In this document: in pieces, positions 27,784-36,823 of the stretch
How positions within the stretch are numbered: the first letter of the stretch is position 1
Layout of the letters: each line of letters begins with the position of its first letter
NCBI GenBank assembly: GCA_017503465.1
Contig: JAFVSY010000052.1
Span: 1 to 45,238 of the forward strand
Reading direction: 5' to 3'
DNA from: Tidjanibacter sp.
GTDB taxonomy: Bacteria > Bacteroidota > Bacteroidia > Bacteroidales > Rikenellaceae
DNA: 45,238 bases
Notes under the pieces: generated by a model
Told to the model about the DNA's origin: nothing
Databases searched by the model: none
What the model saw: only the letters and a program-made list of their open reading frames with translations
Translations under genes and position numbers: made by a program

Positions 27784-28782
27784 ATGAACCTCTTTAATGA
27801 CCAAATCGAAGGCCTCGTGGAGGCCTATCTGACCGACACCATCACTGCCGAAGAGATGGCTGTGCTGAACACTTGGATTGCAGCCAGCGATGAGAACGCC
27901 CAGCTCTTTGAGCGCATCAGGGAGGTGTGGTTCTCACTGTCGGCCGCCAATCGCAATTTGGTTTTCGACTCCCACAAAGGCTATCAGAATTTCATCAAAA
28001 GGGTACACCGTGCACAGCGCAAGAGTTTGCGTAGCAAGGCGTTGCCCTTTGTTCGCAGTGCTGCAGCGGTGGCCGCTGTGGTGGCACTCGTTGTGGTGGG
28101 CTACGTGGGTGGTCGCCACGAGGTGGAGTCCCGCTTTGAGCAAATCGTAACCGAGGCCCCGCTGGGAGCAACCTCGCAGGTGGTGCTGCCCGATGGGTCG
28201 CAGGTGGTCCTCAATGCAGGCTCACGCATCGTCTACTCGCAGGGCTTCGGTGTGAACGACCGCAACATCAGCCTCTGTGGCGAAGGCTACTTTGAGGTGG
28301 CACGCAACGAAGCAATGCCCTTTGTGGTGGAGAGCGACCATATGAGGGTGGAGGTGCTGGGCACCAAGTTCAATATGTGTGACTATGCCGAGGACCAAGA
28401 GGCCGTGGTGGCTCTGGTAGAGGGCAGGGTGGACGTAACCAACCGTTACGACAACATCCACGTTGAAATCACCCCCGACACCCGTGCCGTAATCGACAAC
28501 CGCACCCACTCGATGTCGGTGGCCAAGACGCTGGCCGGCGAGAATGTGCTCTGGCGTGAGGGTGTGCTCTACTTTGACGAGGAGCCTCTGGCCGACATTG
28601 CACGCGAGTTGGAGAGGTGCTACGGGGTAGACATTGAGATTGAGAACCCGCAGCTGAACGACTACAAGTTCTATGGCAAATTGCCCTCGCGACAACTCAC
28701 CATCGGGGAGGTTCTGGAGATTCTCTCCTCGGCAGGCGAGGTGGACTACTCCATTGAGGGCCGACACATCACGCTCCTATAA
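27784..28782 (+). CDS. FecR-family anti-sigma factor with DUF4974
   Basis: 332 residues. An N-terminal cytoplasmic part (about 1-88, LVEAYLTDTITAEEMAVLNTW) should hold the sigma factor. One membrane helix (about 92-112, AAVAAVVALVVVGYVGG) follows, then the periplasmic FecR domain (LPDGSQVVLNAGSRIVY, EGYFEVARN, EVLGTKFNMCDY) and a C-terminal DUF4974/STN-like domain (LYFDEEPLADIARELERCYGV). It relays the signal from the SusC STN domain across the inner membrane. The 74-bp gap after the sigma gene contains a CCTCC-GAA-GGAGG hairpin. A 355-bp gap with strong secondary structure follows it. Confidence 0.94.
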   Translation: MNLFNDQIEGLVEAYLTDTITAEEMAVLNTWIAASDENAQLFERIREVWFSLSAANRNLVFDSHKGYQNFIKRVHRAQRKSLRSKALPFVRSAAAVAAVVALVVVGYVGGRHEVESRFEQIVTEAPLGATSQVVLPDGSQVVLNAGSRIVYSQGFGVNDRNISLCGEGYFEVARNEAMPFVVESDHMRVEVLGTKFNMCDYAEDQEAVVALVEGRVDVTNRYDNIHVEITPDTRAVIDNRTHSMSVAKTLAGENVLWREGVLYFDEEPLADIARELERCYGVDIEIENPQLNDYKFYGKLPSRQLTIGEVLEILSSAGEVDYSIEGRHITLL

Positions 28783-28913
28783 GCACACGGACCGAAGGTA
28801 CCACAAACGACCTAAAAACACCTATATATATTATTAGACCACCAAATTAACCTAACAAACAACCTTGACACCCACATCGCAAAAAACAACTATTCGGAAC
28901 TGTTAATAGCCCT

Positions 28914-28986
28914 CATAGAGTTGGGATAAAAAGAACCGAGGAATCTCGCACATTCCCCGGTTCGACGAAAAAATCTCAACTCTATG
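28914..28986 (+). promoter_or_regulatory. Two-tier hairpin in the gap before susC (GH89 locus)
   Basis: The outer arms CATAGAGTTGGGAT (28914-28927) and ATCTCAACTCTATG (28973-28986) pair over 14 bp with one G-U. Nested inside, GAACCGAGGAAT (28933-28944) and ATTCCCCGGTTC (28952-28963) pair over 12 bp with one mismatch and a 7-base loop. No T-tract follows. A GGAAC at 28896-28900 just upstream resembles ECF -35 elements, but no matching -10 is clear. The preceding 28783-28895 is A/C-rich with no recognisable feature. Confidence 0.55.
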
Positions 28987-29031
28987 CCCTTTGTACAGGT
29001 TTGCACAAGAAAAGATTTCCGCAAAGATAGG

Positions 29032-29095
29032 AAAAATTGCTTATTTCCACCCTATTGCAGAAATCTCTGGTGCAATAATTTGTTAAGCAATTTTT
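29032..29095 (+). terminator. Nested terminator-like hairpin in the susC leader
   Basis: AAAAATTGCTTA (29032-29043) and TAAGCAATTTTT (29084-29095) are perfectly complementary over 12 bp and the right arm ends in a T5 run. Inside, TATTGCA (29053-29059) pairs with TGCAATA (29071-29077). It lies 42 bp before the susC ATG. TTTCC (29016-29020) can pair with GGAAA (29030-29034), overlapping the left arm, as a possible weak alternative fold. It looks like a leader attenuator. Confidence 0.45.
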
Positions 29096-29137
29096 ACACA
29101 TTCCGTCTATCAGAGTAAACAAATCAATAAAACGTCT

Positions 29138-32100
29138 ATGAAAAGGAACTATGTTTTGCTCCTTTGGGCCCTGCTATTCACTATCGTGATGTCGGCCCAG
29201 AACAAGCCCCTCTCGCTCAAACTCGACAAGGTGAGCGTGAAGAGCGCAATGGAAGCACTCTCGGAGCAGAGTGGCTACACCTTCTTCTACAAGGTTGGCG
29301 AGGTGGACACCTCAAAGAGTGTCAGCATCAACGCCACCCGCATCGAAGATGCAATCTCTCAAATTTTGGCAGGTCAGGACGACGTGGCCTACGAACTCCA
29401 AGGCAGCACTATCGTGGTGTCGAAGAAGGCTCCACAGGCTCCCAAGAGTCAAAGGGCACACGCAGCAAGCCAGGTGGAGGGTAATGTCTACGATAGTCAG
29501 AACAACCCTTTGGTGGGCGTGGTGGTGATGACCCTCGACGGTGCCCACGCCGTAACCACCGACATTAAGGGCCACTTTGCTATTGCTGCCAGCAAGGAAA
29601 CCGTGTTGGAGTTTTCGTGTCTGGGCTATGCCACACGCACCGAGAAAGTTGGCACCCGCACCAATATGCGCATTGTGTTGGCCGATGATGTTCAGCAGAT
29701 GGAGGCTGTGGTGGTTGTGGGCTATGGCACCCAAAAGAAGGTAAACCTCACCGGCTCGGTCTCAATGGTCAATAGTGAGGACCTCGAGGCGAGGCCTATC
29801 TCCAACGTGGCCAACGGCTTGCAGGGTATTCTCCCCGGCGTTACCGTAACCAGCGCATCGGCACAGCCCGGTGAGTCCAATGCCACCATCAGGGTGAGGG
29901 GTGTGGGTACGCTCGGCAACTCCAACCCGCTGATTTTGATTGATGGTGTGGAGGGCGACATCTCGGTCCTCAACCCCGAAGATATTGAGAGCGTGTCGGT
30001 GTTGAAGGATGCAGCCTCGGCCTCAATCTATGGTGCCAGGGGTGCAAATGGCGTGTTGCTCGTTACCACCAAAAAGCTCGGCAGTGGCGAGAAAATCCGC
30101 CCCTCGGTAACCTTCAACTCCTATGTGGGTGTGCAGACCCCCACCCGATTGCCCGAAATGTGTGATGCCATTGAGTTTATGACCCTCGACAACGAGGCCC
30201 GTAGCAACATCGGCAACGCCATTGCGTGGCTTGACGATGCATTCGACAAGGTGCGCACAGGCTCCGACCCCAACAACTTCGCCAACACCGATTGGCTCGG
30301 TGCGGTGCTGAAACCCAGCGCAATGCAGCAAAACTATGGTTTGAGCATCAATGGCAGTATGGGCGACAGCGGCTATATGCTCTCCTACCGATTTTTCGAC
30401 CAAGATGGTCTGACCGTGGGTAGCACCACCGGTGAGCAGAGGCACAACCTGCGCTACAAGATGGACACCAAGTTGCTCGGCAAACTCACCCTCTCGTCCA
30501 ACGTGGGCTACACCGCACGCAACATTGTGGCTCCCATCAACTCGCTCGTAAGTGGCGGTGGTGCAATCTACACCGCTATGCGTATCGCCCCCAATGCCCC
30601 CATCTACTACACCGATGGCACTTGGGCCTATGGTGGCGGTAACACCAACCCCGTGGCTACCCTCACCGATGGTGGCTACAGCAAGACCTCGGCCGAAGAG
30701 GTGTCGATTTTGGAGGTGCTCCGCTATGACATCAACAAGAGTTGGAATGTGAGCGCAACCTACAACCTCACATCCACCAACTCACTCCGTGACATACTCA
30801 AAAAGACCATCCGCTTCGTACACCCCGATTCGGGCCGAGTGGTGGAGGTAAACGCCCCCAATCAGGTGAAAAACATTGACGTGAGGGCACAGCAGCAGAC
30901 CTTCATCTTGCAGAGCAACTTCGACTTCTCGCTGGGCAACCACAACATCAGTGGCGTGGTGGGTATGTCGCAGGAGTGGTATGTGTATCGCTCCTTTGAT
31001 GCCTCACGCAACAACCTCGTAACCGAACTCAACCCCACCATCAACCTCGGCGATGCATCCACAATGAGCAACAACGCCTCGGCCAAGCAGTGGGCTATTC
31101 GCTCCGGCTTCGGACGTTTGAGTTACAACTACGACGAGAGGTACCTCTTTGAGATGAATATGCGCTACGACCTCTCCTCGCGTTTCCACCGCGACAATCG
31201 TGCGGGCTTGTTTCCCTCGTTTTCGGCAGGTTGGAGGGTGAGCGAAGAGGAGTTTATGACCTCCACCGAGGAGTGGCTCGACAACCTCAAACTGAGGGCT
31301 TCGTGGGGTAGGCTCGGCAACCAATACGTTGGCTCGTCCAACACCCCCTACCTCTCGAACCTGACCGCCTACTCAAGCGACATCTCGCTCATTGGTGGCG
31401 GTGCCACCACGGGTTACACCCAATCGGTACTCTCCAACCCTGTGCTGACTTGGGAAACCATCACGATGACCGACTTCGGCTTTGACCTCGCAATGTTCAA
31501 AAACCGTTTCTCGCTCTCGTTTGACTGGTTCACCAAGGACACCGACGGTATTCTGCTCAAACTCAACTACCCCGCACAGATTGGTGCAACCCCCTCCGAG
31601 GAGAACGCCGGCAAGATGAACAACACCGGTTGGGAGATTGATATGGCTTGGAGGGACAAGGTTGGCGAAGTGCGCTATGGCGTTGGGTTCAACCTCTCGG
31701 ACGTGAAGAACAAAATCACTGACTTGGCAGGCAACGCTCCCGATTTGAGTGGCGACCAAGTGAGGGTTGTGGACCTTCCCATTGACGCCTTCTATGGCTA
31801 TGAGGCTATCGGTCTGATGACTCCCGAGGATTTCAAAATCTACGACCCGAAGACCGGTCAGGCTGCCCTGCCCAACATTCCCATCGTGTTGGGTAACGCC
31901 TACCAGCCCGGCGACATCAAATATAGGGACATCAGCGGCCCCAATGGTAAACCCGATGGCCGCATCACCCCCGAGTATGACAAGAAGTACATCGGTAGCA
32001 ACATCCCCCGCTACACCTACAGTTTCCGTGGCGATGTTGCGTGGAGAGGCTTCGACTTCAGTTTCAACCTCCAAGGTGTGGGTAAGTGTGATGGCTACCT

Positions 32101-32494
32101 CAAAGGCTCGGCACGCCACGCGCTGCAGGATATGGCCGCCTATCCACAAAAAGTACACTTGGAGCGTTACCACTACCTGAACAACCCCAATCCCAACACG
32201 ACTTACCCTCGTTTGACCTACAACACCAAGTTCAATCAGGAGACCTTCTCGACCTTCTGGTTGGAAGATGCTTCCTACCTCCGTTTGAAGAACATCCAGC
32301 TCGGCTACACCCTGCCCTCGGCCATCACCAAGAAGGCCAAAGTGGACAAGTGCCGCATCTACATCTCGGCCGACAACCTGCTGACCGTGAGCGATTTCTT
32401 CTACGCCTACGACCCCGAAACCCCCGTGTCGAGCGGTGGCTACTACCCGCAAGTAAAGACCTGTGTGCTCGGTGTTAGCATCACCTTCCGATAG
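29138..32494 (+). CDS. SusC-family TonB-dependent transporter with STN signalling domain (GH89 locus)
   Basis: 1118 residues. A signal peptide ending VMSAQ is followed by a secretin/TonB N-terminal (STN) domain (about 24-95, LSLKLDKVSVKSAMEALSEQ), a carboxypeptidase-like sandwich (VEGNVYDSQNNPLVGVVV), the plug (VVVGYGTQKKVNLTGSVSMV, LILIDGVEGDISVL, ARGANGVLLVTTKK) and a large barrel ending SITFR. The STN domain is the part that signals to the FecR anti-sigma encoded upstream, so import and gene control are linked. The first locus's SusC lacks this domain. It is followed after 66 bp by susD. Confidence 0.97.
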   Translation: MKRNYVLLLWALLFTIVMSAQNKPLSLKLDKVSVKSAMEALSEQSGYTFFYKVGEVDTSKSVSINATRIEDAISQILAGQDDVAYELQGSTIVVSKKAPQAPKSQRAHAASQVEGNVYDSQNNPLVGVVVMTLDGAHAVTTDIKGHFAIAASKETVLEFSCLGYATRTEKVGTRTNMRIVLADDVQQMEAVVVVGYGTQKKVNLTGSVSMVNSEDLEARPISNVANGLQGILPGVTVTSASAQPGESNATIRVRGVGTLGNSNPLILIDGVEGDISVLNPEDIESVSVLKDAASASIYGARGANGVLLVTTKKLGSGEKIRPSVTFNSYVGVQTPTRLPEMCDAIEFMTLDNEARSNIGNAIAWLDDAFDKVRTGSDPNNFANTDWLGAVLKPSAMQQNYGLSINGSMGDSGYMLSYRFFDQDGLTVGSTTGEQRHNLRYKMDTKLLGKLTLSSNVGYTARNIVAPINSLVSGGGAIYTAMRIAPNAPIYYTDGTWAYGGGNTNPVATLTDGGYSKTSAEEVSILEVLRYDINKSWNVSATYNLTSTNSLRDILKKTIRFVHPDSGRVVEVNAPNQVKNIDVRAQQQTFILQSNFDFSLGNHNISGVVGMSQEWYVYRSFDASRNNLVTELNPTINLGDASTMSNNASAKQWAIRSGFGRLSYNYDERYLFEMNMRYDLSSRFHRDNRAGLFPSFSAGWRVSEEEFMTSTEEWLDNLKLRASWGRLGNQYVGSSNTPYLSNLTAYSSDISLIGGGATTGYTQSVLSNPVLTWETITMTDFGFDLAMFKNRFSLSFDWFTKDTDGILLKLNYPAQIGATPSEENAGKMNNTGWEIDMAWRDKVGEVRYGVGFNLSDVKNKITDLAGNAPDLSGDQVRVVDLPIDAFYGYEAIGLMTPEDFKIYDPKTGQAALPNIPIVLGNAYQPGDIKYRDISGPNGKPDGRITPEYDKKYIGSNIPRYTYSFRGDVAWRGFDFSFNLQGVGKCDGYLKGSARHALQDMAAYPQKVHLERYHYLNNPNPNTTYPRLTYNTKFNQETFSTFWLEDASYLRLKNIQLGYTLPSAITKKAKVDKCRIYISADNLLTVSDFFYAYDPETPVSSGGYYPQVKTCVLGVSITFR

Positions 32495-32560
32495 AGGGAG
32501 CGACCCTACCATAGGACAACAACGTGTTGAACGAACAAACAAGACAAAAGAGAGAGAGTT

Positions 32561-34252
32561 ATGAAAAAGATTATATACGGTTTGCTGATTGCCACAGCGG
32601 CACTGATGGTTGGTTGCAACGACGACTTCCTGGAGCGTCCGCAATTTGACCAAATCACCGATGAGAACTTCTGGCAAAACGAGGCCCACCTCCAGAGTGT
32701 GGCCAACACCTTCACCACCTGTATGCAGGGTGCCTACTGGCTGAATATCACAGAGATTATGGCCGACTTTGCACCTTGGGCCGTAACCACCGCCTTCCGC
32801 ACCATCGGTGGCGGCAACTATGCCACCAACATCGGCAACCTCAACTCCATCTGGGTGAGGGCCTACAACGGTATTGGCACCGCCAACTACTTCCTTGCCA
32901 ACTACAACAGGGCTGTCAATGTGAAGAAGGAAATCAGAGAACGCTATGCCGCCGAGGCATACTTCTACCGTGCCTACAACTATTGGATTCTGACCAACTA
33001 CTTCGGCGATGTACCCTACATCACCGAGGTGCAAAACGTGGAGTCGCCCGATGTCTATCGTGGCAGGGACAAACGTGAGGTGGTGATTGATAACATCACC
33101 AAAGACCTCGAGGAGCACTACAAGGCTCTGCCTGAGTACATCCCCGCAGCAAGCACCGAGTTCGGCCGTGTGTCGCAAGCCGCTGCGCTGGTGTTGCTCT
33201 CGCGCATCTACCTCTACAATGGTCGCTATGCCGATGCTGTGGACGCCTGCGAGAGGGCGATGCAAAACCCCTACCACGAACTCTACACCACCGGCAAGCC
33301 CAATGAGGACTACTACAATCTGTTCACCTACACCGGCCGTGCCTCACGTGTGGCTGCCAACAAGGAGACCATCCTCGCCTACGTCTACAACTACGACCTC
33401 GGCGAGAAGGCACGCACCTCCCACAACGTGTCGCGTTCCAACTGGGTACCGGGCGACTATGCTCGTTGGGTCCCCACCAAGAAGGCCATAGAACTCTATC
33501 TCACTGCCGATGGCCAGATTTGGGACCCCAAGCAGTGCAACTCCTATGAGGAGATTTTCCAAAACCGAGACCCCCGTATGTGTCAGACCATCCTCGCTCC
33601 CGGCACTCCTTGGACCGGAGGCCCCGATGGCGACATCACCAGCACCGACAAGAGCATCTACCGCTACCCGCTGCTCATTAACGACAAGAGCGGTGCAATG
33701 ACCTACACGGGCTACTATATGCGCAAGTATGTGGAGCCCTCCACGGTGAAATATGTGAGCCACGATGACAACGACATCGTGATGATGCGCTACGCCGAGG
33801 TGCTTCTCAACTACGCCGAGGCCAAAGAGTTGGACGGCAAACTCACCCAGCACGACCTCGACATCAGCATCAACCTCCTGCGTCAGAGGGTTGGTATGGT
33901 ACCTATGGAACTCGGTAAGTTGCCCGCAGGCAGCGACATCCGCACCGAGATTCGCCGTGAGCGCAACGTGGAACTCTTCTACGAAGGCCACCGCTACTTC
34001 GACATCATCCGTTGGAAAGAGGGCGAGACTTTGGGCGAGGACCTCGTGGGCGTAAACCGCAGGTGGCTCGACCAATCGAGGCTAAAAGTGGACCTGAGCA
34101 AACTTGTGTGGGTTACCATTGATGGCGAGCAGTATCTGTTGTTGGAGACCGGTCGTACCTTCGACCCCAACAAGCACTACCTGCTCTCAATCCCCTTCGC
34201 CCAAATGCAACTTAACCCCAACCTGAAGCCCAACAACCCCGGTTGGAATTAA
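32561..34252 (+). CDS. SusD-family lipoprotein (GH89 locus)
   Basis: 563 residues. The lipoprotein start MVGCNDDFLERPQFDQITDE is typical. SusD helical repeats are seen in IRERYAAEAYFYRAYNYWIL, NYFGDVPYITE and RVSQAAALVLLSRIYLYNG; the C-terminal part has YAEVLLNYAEAKEL and EIRRERNVELFYEGHRYFDIIRW. It caps the SusC encoded 66 bp upstream and binds its glycan ligand at the cell surface. The phosphodiesterase-like gene starts 13 bp later, so the operon continues. Confidence 0.96.
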   Translation: MKKIIYGLLIATAALMVGCNDDFLERPQFDQITDENFWQNEAHLQSVANTFTTCMQGAYWLNITEIMADFAPWAVTTAFRTIGGGNYATNIGNLNSIWVRAYNGIGTANYFLANYNRAVNVKKEIRERYAAEAYFYRAYNYWILTNYFGDVPYITEVQNVESPDVYRGRDKREVVIDNITKDLEEHYKALPEYIPAASTEFGRVSQAAALVLLSRIYLYNGRYADAVDACERAMQNPYHELYTTGKPNEDYYNLFTYTGRASRVAANKETILAYVYNYDLGEKARTSHNVSRSNWVPGDYARWVPTKKAIELYLTADGQIWDPKQCNSYEEIFQNRDPRMCQTILAPGTPWTGGPDGDITSTDKSIYRYPLLINDKSGAMTYTGYYMRKYVEPSTVKYVSHDDNDIVMMRYAEVLLNYAEAKELDGKLTQHDLDISINLLRQRVGMVPMELGKLPAGSDIRTEIRRERNVELFYEGHRYFDIIRWKEGETLGEDLVGVNRRWLDQSRLKVDLSKLVWVTIDGEQYLLLETGRTFDPNKHYLLSIPFAQMQLNPNLKPNNPGWN

Positions 34253-34265
34253 CCGAAAGAAAACA

Positions 34266-35096
34266 ATGAAACGAATAGCCAAAATAGCACTCCTTGCGCT
34301 GCTGCTTGCAGTGGGCTTCGGGCAAGAACTACAAGCCCAAGTGCAGGCAGAAAACAGTGGCAGCACAATAAGGCTCCGAGTGATGTCGATGAACATCAAA
34401 GAGGGAGGCCGGTATTGCGGTTTTCTCTCCGCTCCCTTTGCCGAGTTGATTAACCAGCACAAGCCCGATGTGGTGTGTTTGCAGGAGGTGGACCACCGCA
34501 ACGCCCGCAACGGAGGGCGTGATTGGTTGCACGAGGTGGCCGCCGCCACGGGTATGATGCCCTACTTTTGCCAATCTATGACCTATCAGGGTGGCGGTTT
34601 CGGCACGGCACTATTGTGTCGCTACCCCTTCCACCGACTGACCAAGATTATCACCACGCTCGAAGGCGCACGCGAGCCAAGGTCCACGGGGTGGCTCTAC
34701 TTTGCCCTGCCCGAGGGTGGCATTGTGAGGGTGGCCTCCACCCACCTTGCGCTGGAGAGTTCGCAGATGACCATTCGCCACTTGGCCGACGTGAACTCCA
34801 AACTCTTTGCCGAGGACGAGAGCACTCCCACGCTCCTTGTGGGCGACTTCAATGCCGCCGAGGGTAGCGACCCCATCTCCTATGCGGCCAACCGTTGGGT
34901 GGACCTCGGCAGGGGCTATGGCAACACCTACCCCTCCAGCCGTGAGGACATCACCTATGCTCCGTGTAGGCTCGACTACGTGATGGCCTACCCCAAGACG
35001 GGGTGGAGTGTGGTGAGTTATGAGATACTCGACTGCCCCGAACTCTCCGACCACCGCTTCATCGTGGCCGAGCTGACCTACACACCTAATAACTAA
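34266..35096 (+). CDS. Exported EEP-family phosphodiesterase-like protein 1
   Basis: 276 residues with a signal peptide ending ELQAQ (about 25) and no lipobox Cys. The DNase I-like motifs are complete: MSMNIKEGG (Asn), CLQEVDHRN (Glu), ASTHLALES (His), VGDFNAAEGSD (Asp, Asn), LDYVMAYP and LSDHRFIVAE. Known relatives hydrolyse phosphodiester or phosphate bonds in lipids, nucleic acids or inositol phosphates. Thirteen bases after susD, it is clearly part of the utilisation operon. This suggests the imported or surface-bound substrate carries a phosphodiester; that is inference. It differs from EEP protein 2 (35966) outside the motifs. Confidence 0.87.
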   Translation: MKRIAKIALLALLLAVGFGQELQAQVQAENSGSTIRLRVMSMNIKEGGRYCGFLSAPFAELINQHKPDVVCLQEVDHRNARNGGRDWLHEVAAATGMMPYFCQSMTYQGGGFGTALLCRYPFHRLTKIITTLEGAREPRSTGWLYFALPEGGIVRVASTHLALESSQMTIRHLADVNSKLFAEDESTPTLLVGDFNAAEGSDPISYAANRWVDLGRGYGNTYPSSREDITYAPCRLDYVMAYPKTGWSVVSYEILDCPELSDHRFIVAELTYTPNN

Positions 35097-35119
35097 AAAA
35101 AGGAACAACAAGAGAGAGT

Positions 35120-35947
35120 ATGACAACACGCACAACAATACAGTTTCTTTGCAGAGTGTGGCCAATGTTGCTCTTAGCATTGGCCACCGCCTGCGGCCCT
35201 ACTCCCGACAATGGGGGTGGGGGCGGAGGTAACGAAAATGGTGGTGGCGACTATGTTGCTCCCGAAGTGCCCGAAACGCCCGTGACAGCCAACCTCTTCC
35301 GTGTGGACTACTTCACCACGTTGGAGAGCGAGGGCAGCTATTTTGTGGGCAGAGATGCGGGTGTGGCCTCGCAGTTCATCTCCACTCAGGAGGCTCCGCG
35401 CTCGGTGGTCTATATGTTTGACCGATGCGACTTCACGGTAGGTAGCAAGCAGCCCGCCGTGCAGATGGCACTCGACAACAAAGCCTTCTGCTACTTCCTC
35501 CAAACGGGCCCCACCGAGGAGCAGACCACCCGTGGCACCGCCGCAGTGAGTCGCTATCAGACCTCCTCTGTGGTGGGAGTCTACGAAGAGGGCCTGCACC
35601 TGTCGGGCGTAACATTCAACGTGGGCCTCTCCAAACCCACCACAATCACCCTCTACACGGCTCGCTTCGACACCACCGAGCAGGTGGCACAGGCTGTGGA
35701 GCACTTTGGGGTGGATTGGCAGAACAATGGTGTGCTCGTGGGCTCGGTGGCTGTGGAGCAGAAGGAGGCCATAGAGAAGTGGTTGGCGGCCAACTTTGAG
35801 GGCTATCGTGTGGCTTTTGCAGGTAGCGAGGGTACCCCCTACGATGTGGTGGTGCTCTGTCCGGCCCTGATGGTGTGCCGCTCCATTGAGCCACTCAAGA
35901 CCATCAACCTCACCTATTGGAAAGTAACGATGGAAAAATTTTTCTAA
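35120..35947 (+). CDS. Unrecognised lipoprotein between two EEP genes
   Basis: 275 residues. A lipoprotein signal (ATACGPTPDN) is followed by a Gly/Asn-rich spacer (about 30-45) of the kind that tethers surface proteins. The rest is predicted beta-rich with some helix: RVDYFTTLESEGSYFVGRD, YMFDRCDFTVGSK, GVYEEGLHLSGVTFNVG, TTEQVAQAVEHFGVDW and a hydrophobic VVVLCPALMVCR. No EEP, GH or binding-module motif could be recognised, although its length is close to the two flanking EEP proteins. Spacing (23 bp before, 18 bp after) places it firmly in the operon. It may be a surface glycan-binding protein or a partner of the EEP enzymes. Function not assigned. Confidence 0.8.
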   Translation: MTTRTTIQFLCRVWPMLLLALATACGPTPDNGGGGGGNENGGGDYVAPEVPETPVTANLFRVDYFTTLESEGSYFVGRDAGVASQFISTQEAPRSVVYMFDRCDFTVGSKQPAVQMALDNKAFCYFLQTGPTEEQTTRGTAAVSRYQTSSVVGVYEEGLHLSGVTFNVGLSKPTTITLYTARFDTTEQVAQAVEHFGVDWQNNGVLVGSVAVEQKEAIEKWLAANFEGYRVAFAGSEGTPYDVVVLCPALMVCRSIEPLKTINLTYWKVTMEKFF

Positions 35948-35965
35948 CCCCGAAAGAGAAATACT

Positions 35966-36733
35966 ATGAAGAGAACTTTTTTGATACTTGTGGCGGTGCT
36001 GGCCGTGAGCCTTGCGGGCTCGGCGAGCGAGCCACTCAAGATTTTGAGTTACAACCTCCGCTTCGGCGAACTCGCCACCGTGGAGCAGTTGGGCGACTTT
36101 GTAGCCTCGCAGCAAGCCGACTTTGTGGCCTTGCAGGAGTGCGACTGGGCCACCAAGAGGGATAGGGCCCCACACCAACACGGAGTGAAGTTCGTCAGCG
36201 AGATTGCCCACAGGGCCGGTATGTTCGGGCTCTATGGCAAGGCTATCAACTACAAGGGTGGCTACTACGGTGTGGGCATACTGAGCCGCTACCCCATCAT
36301 CAAGAGCGAGCGAGTGTTGCTGCCCCACAGGCCCAAAACCGAGCAGCGCACACTGCTTGTGGCCACCGCCGAACTCCCCGATGGCCAACTGCTCACCTTT
36401 GTGAGTACCCACTTGGAGGTCTCTTCCAGTGAGGCACGTCAGGAGCAGGTGGAGTTCATCAACCGCTACTTTACCGAGTGGCCCCACGCTGTTATTTTGG
36501 TGGGCGATATGAATGCCGAGCCCCATACCAAGGAGATGCGCTCGCTGGTGGAGGCAGGGTGGCAGAATATGACCAACGAGGAGAAAACCTACAGTTCCAC
36601 CAACCCCACAATCAAGATTGACTACATCTTCTACCGTGGTCCCCGCAAGGCCGAATTGCGCCACACGGAGGTGGTGAAATGGTGTACCCTCTCGGACCAC
36701 TTCCCCGTGGTTTCGACCATCGCAATGGAGTAA
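35966..36733 (+). CDS. Exported EEP-family phosphodiesterase-like protein 2
   Basis: 255 residues with a signal peptide ending LAGSASE. DNase I-like motifs: SYNLRFGE (Asn), ALQECDWAT (Glu), STHLEVSS (His), VGDMNAEPH (Asp, Asn), KIDYIFYRG and LSDHFPVVS. All catalytic positions are present, so it should be active. It is the second EEP gene of this operon, separated from the first by the unrecognised lipoprotein. Having two non-identical copies hints at two different phosphoester bonds or successive steps. Confidence 0.87.
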   Translation: MKRTFLILVAVLAVSLAGSASEPLKILSYNLRFGELATVEQLGDFVASQQADFVALQECDWATKRDRAPHQHGVKFVSEIAHRAGMFGLYGKAINYKGGYYGVGILSRYPIIKSERVLLPHRPKTEQRTLLVATAELPDGQLLTFVSTHLEVSSSEARQEQVEFINRYFTEWPHAVILVGDMNAEPHTKEMRSLVEAGWQNMTNEEKTYSSTNPTIKIDYIFYRGPRKAELRHTEVVKWCTLSDHFPVVSTIAME

Positions 36734-36823
36734 CAACCGAACAAACCAAACAACAATAAACCAAACAACAAACCAAACAATTAACTTTTTTATTAACCTT
36801 TTTTTTCAAAAACATTTTACGCT
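36734..36823 (+). other. A/C-rich tandem leader before the second lipoprotein
   Basis: Iterated ACAAACCAAACAA words (about 36740-36780) lead into TTAACTTTTTTATTAACC and T-runs before the ATG. No TAnnTTTG box is present. It could set translation rate or host a sigma-dependent start; nothing firmer can be said. Confidence 0.3.

Noticed and set aside
28914..28986. Invertible promoter flanked by inverted repeats
   Set aside because: The arms are only 14 bp, the enclosed 45 bp is itself a hairpin, and no invertase gene is nearby; an RNA structure is simpler.
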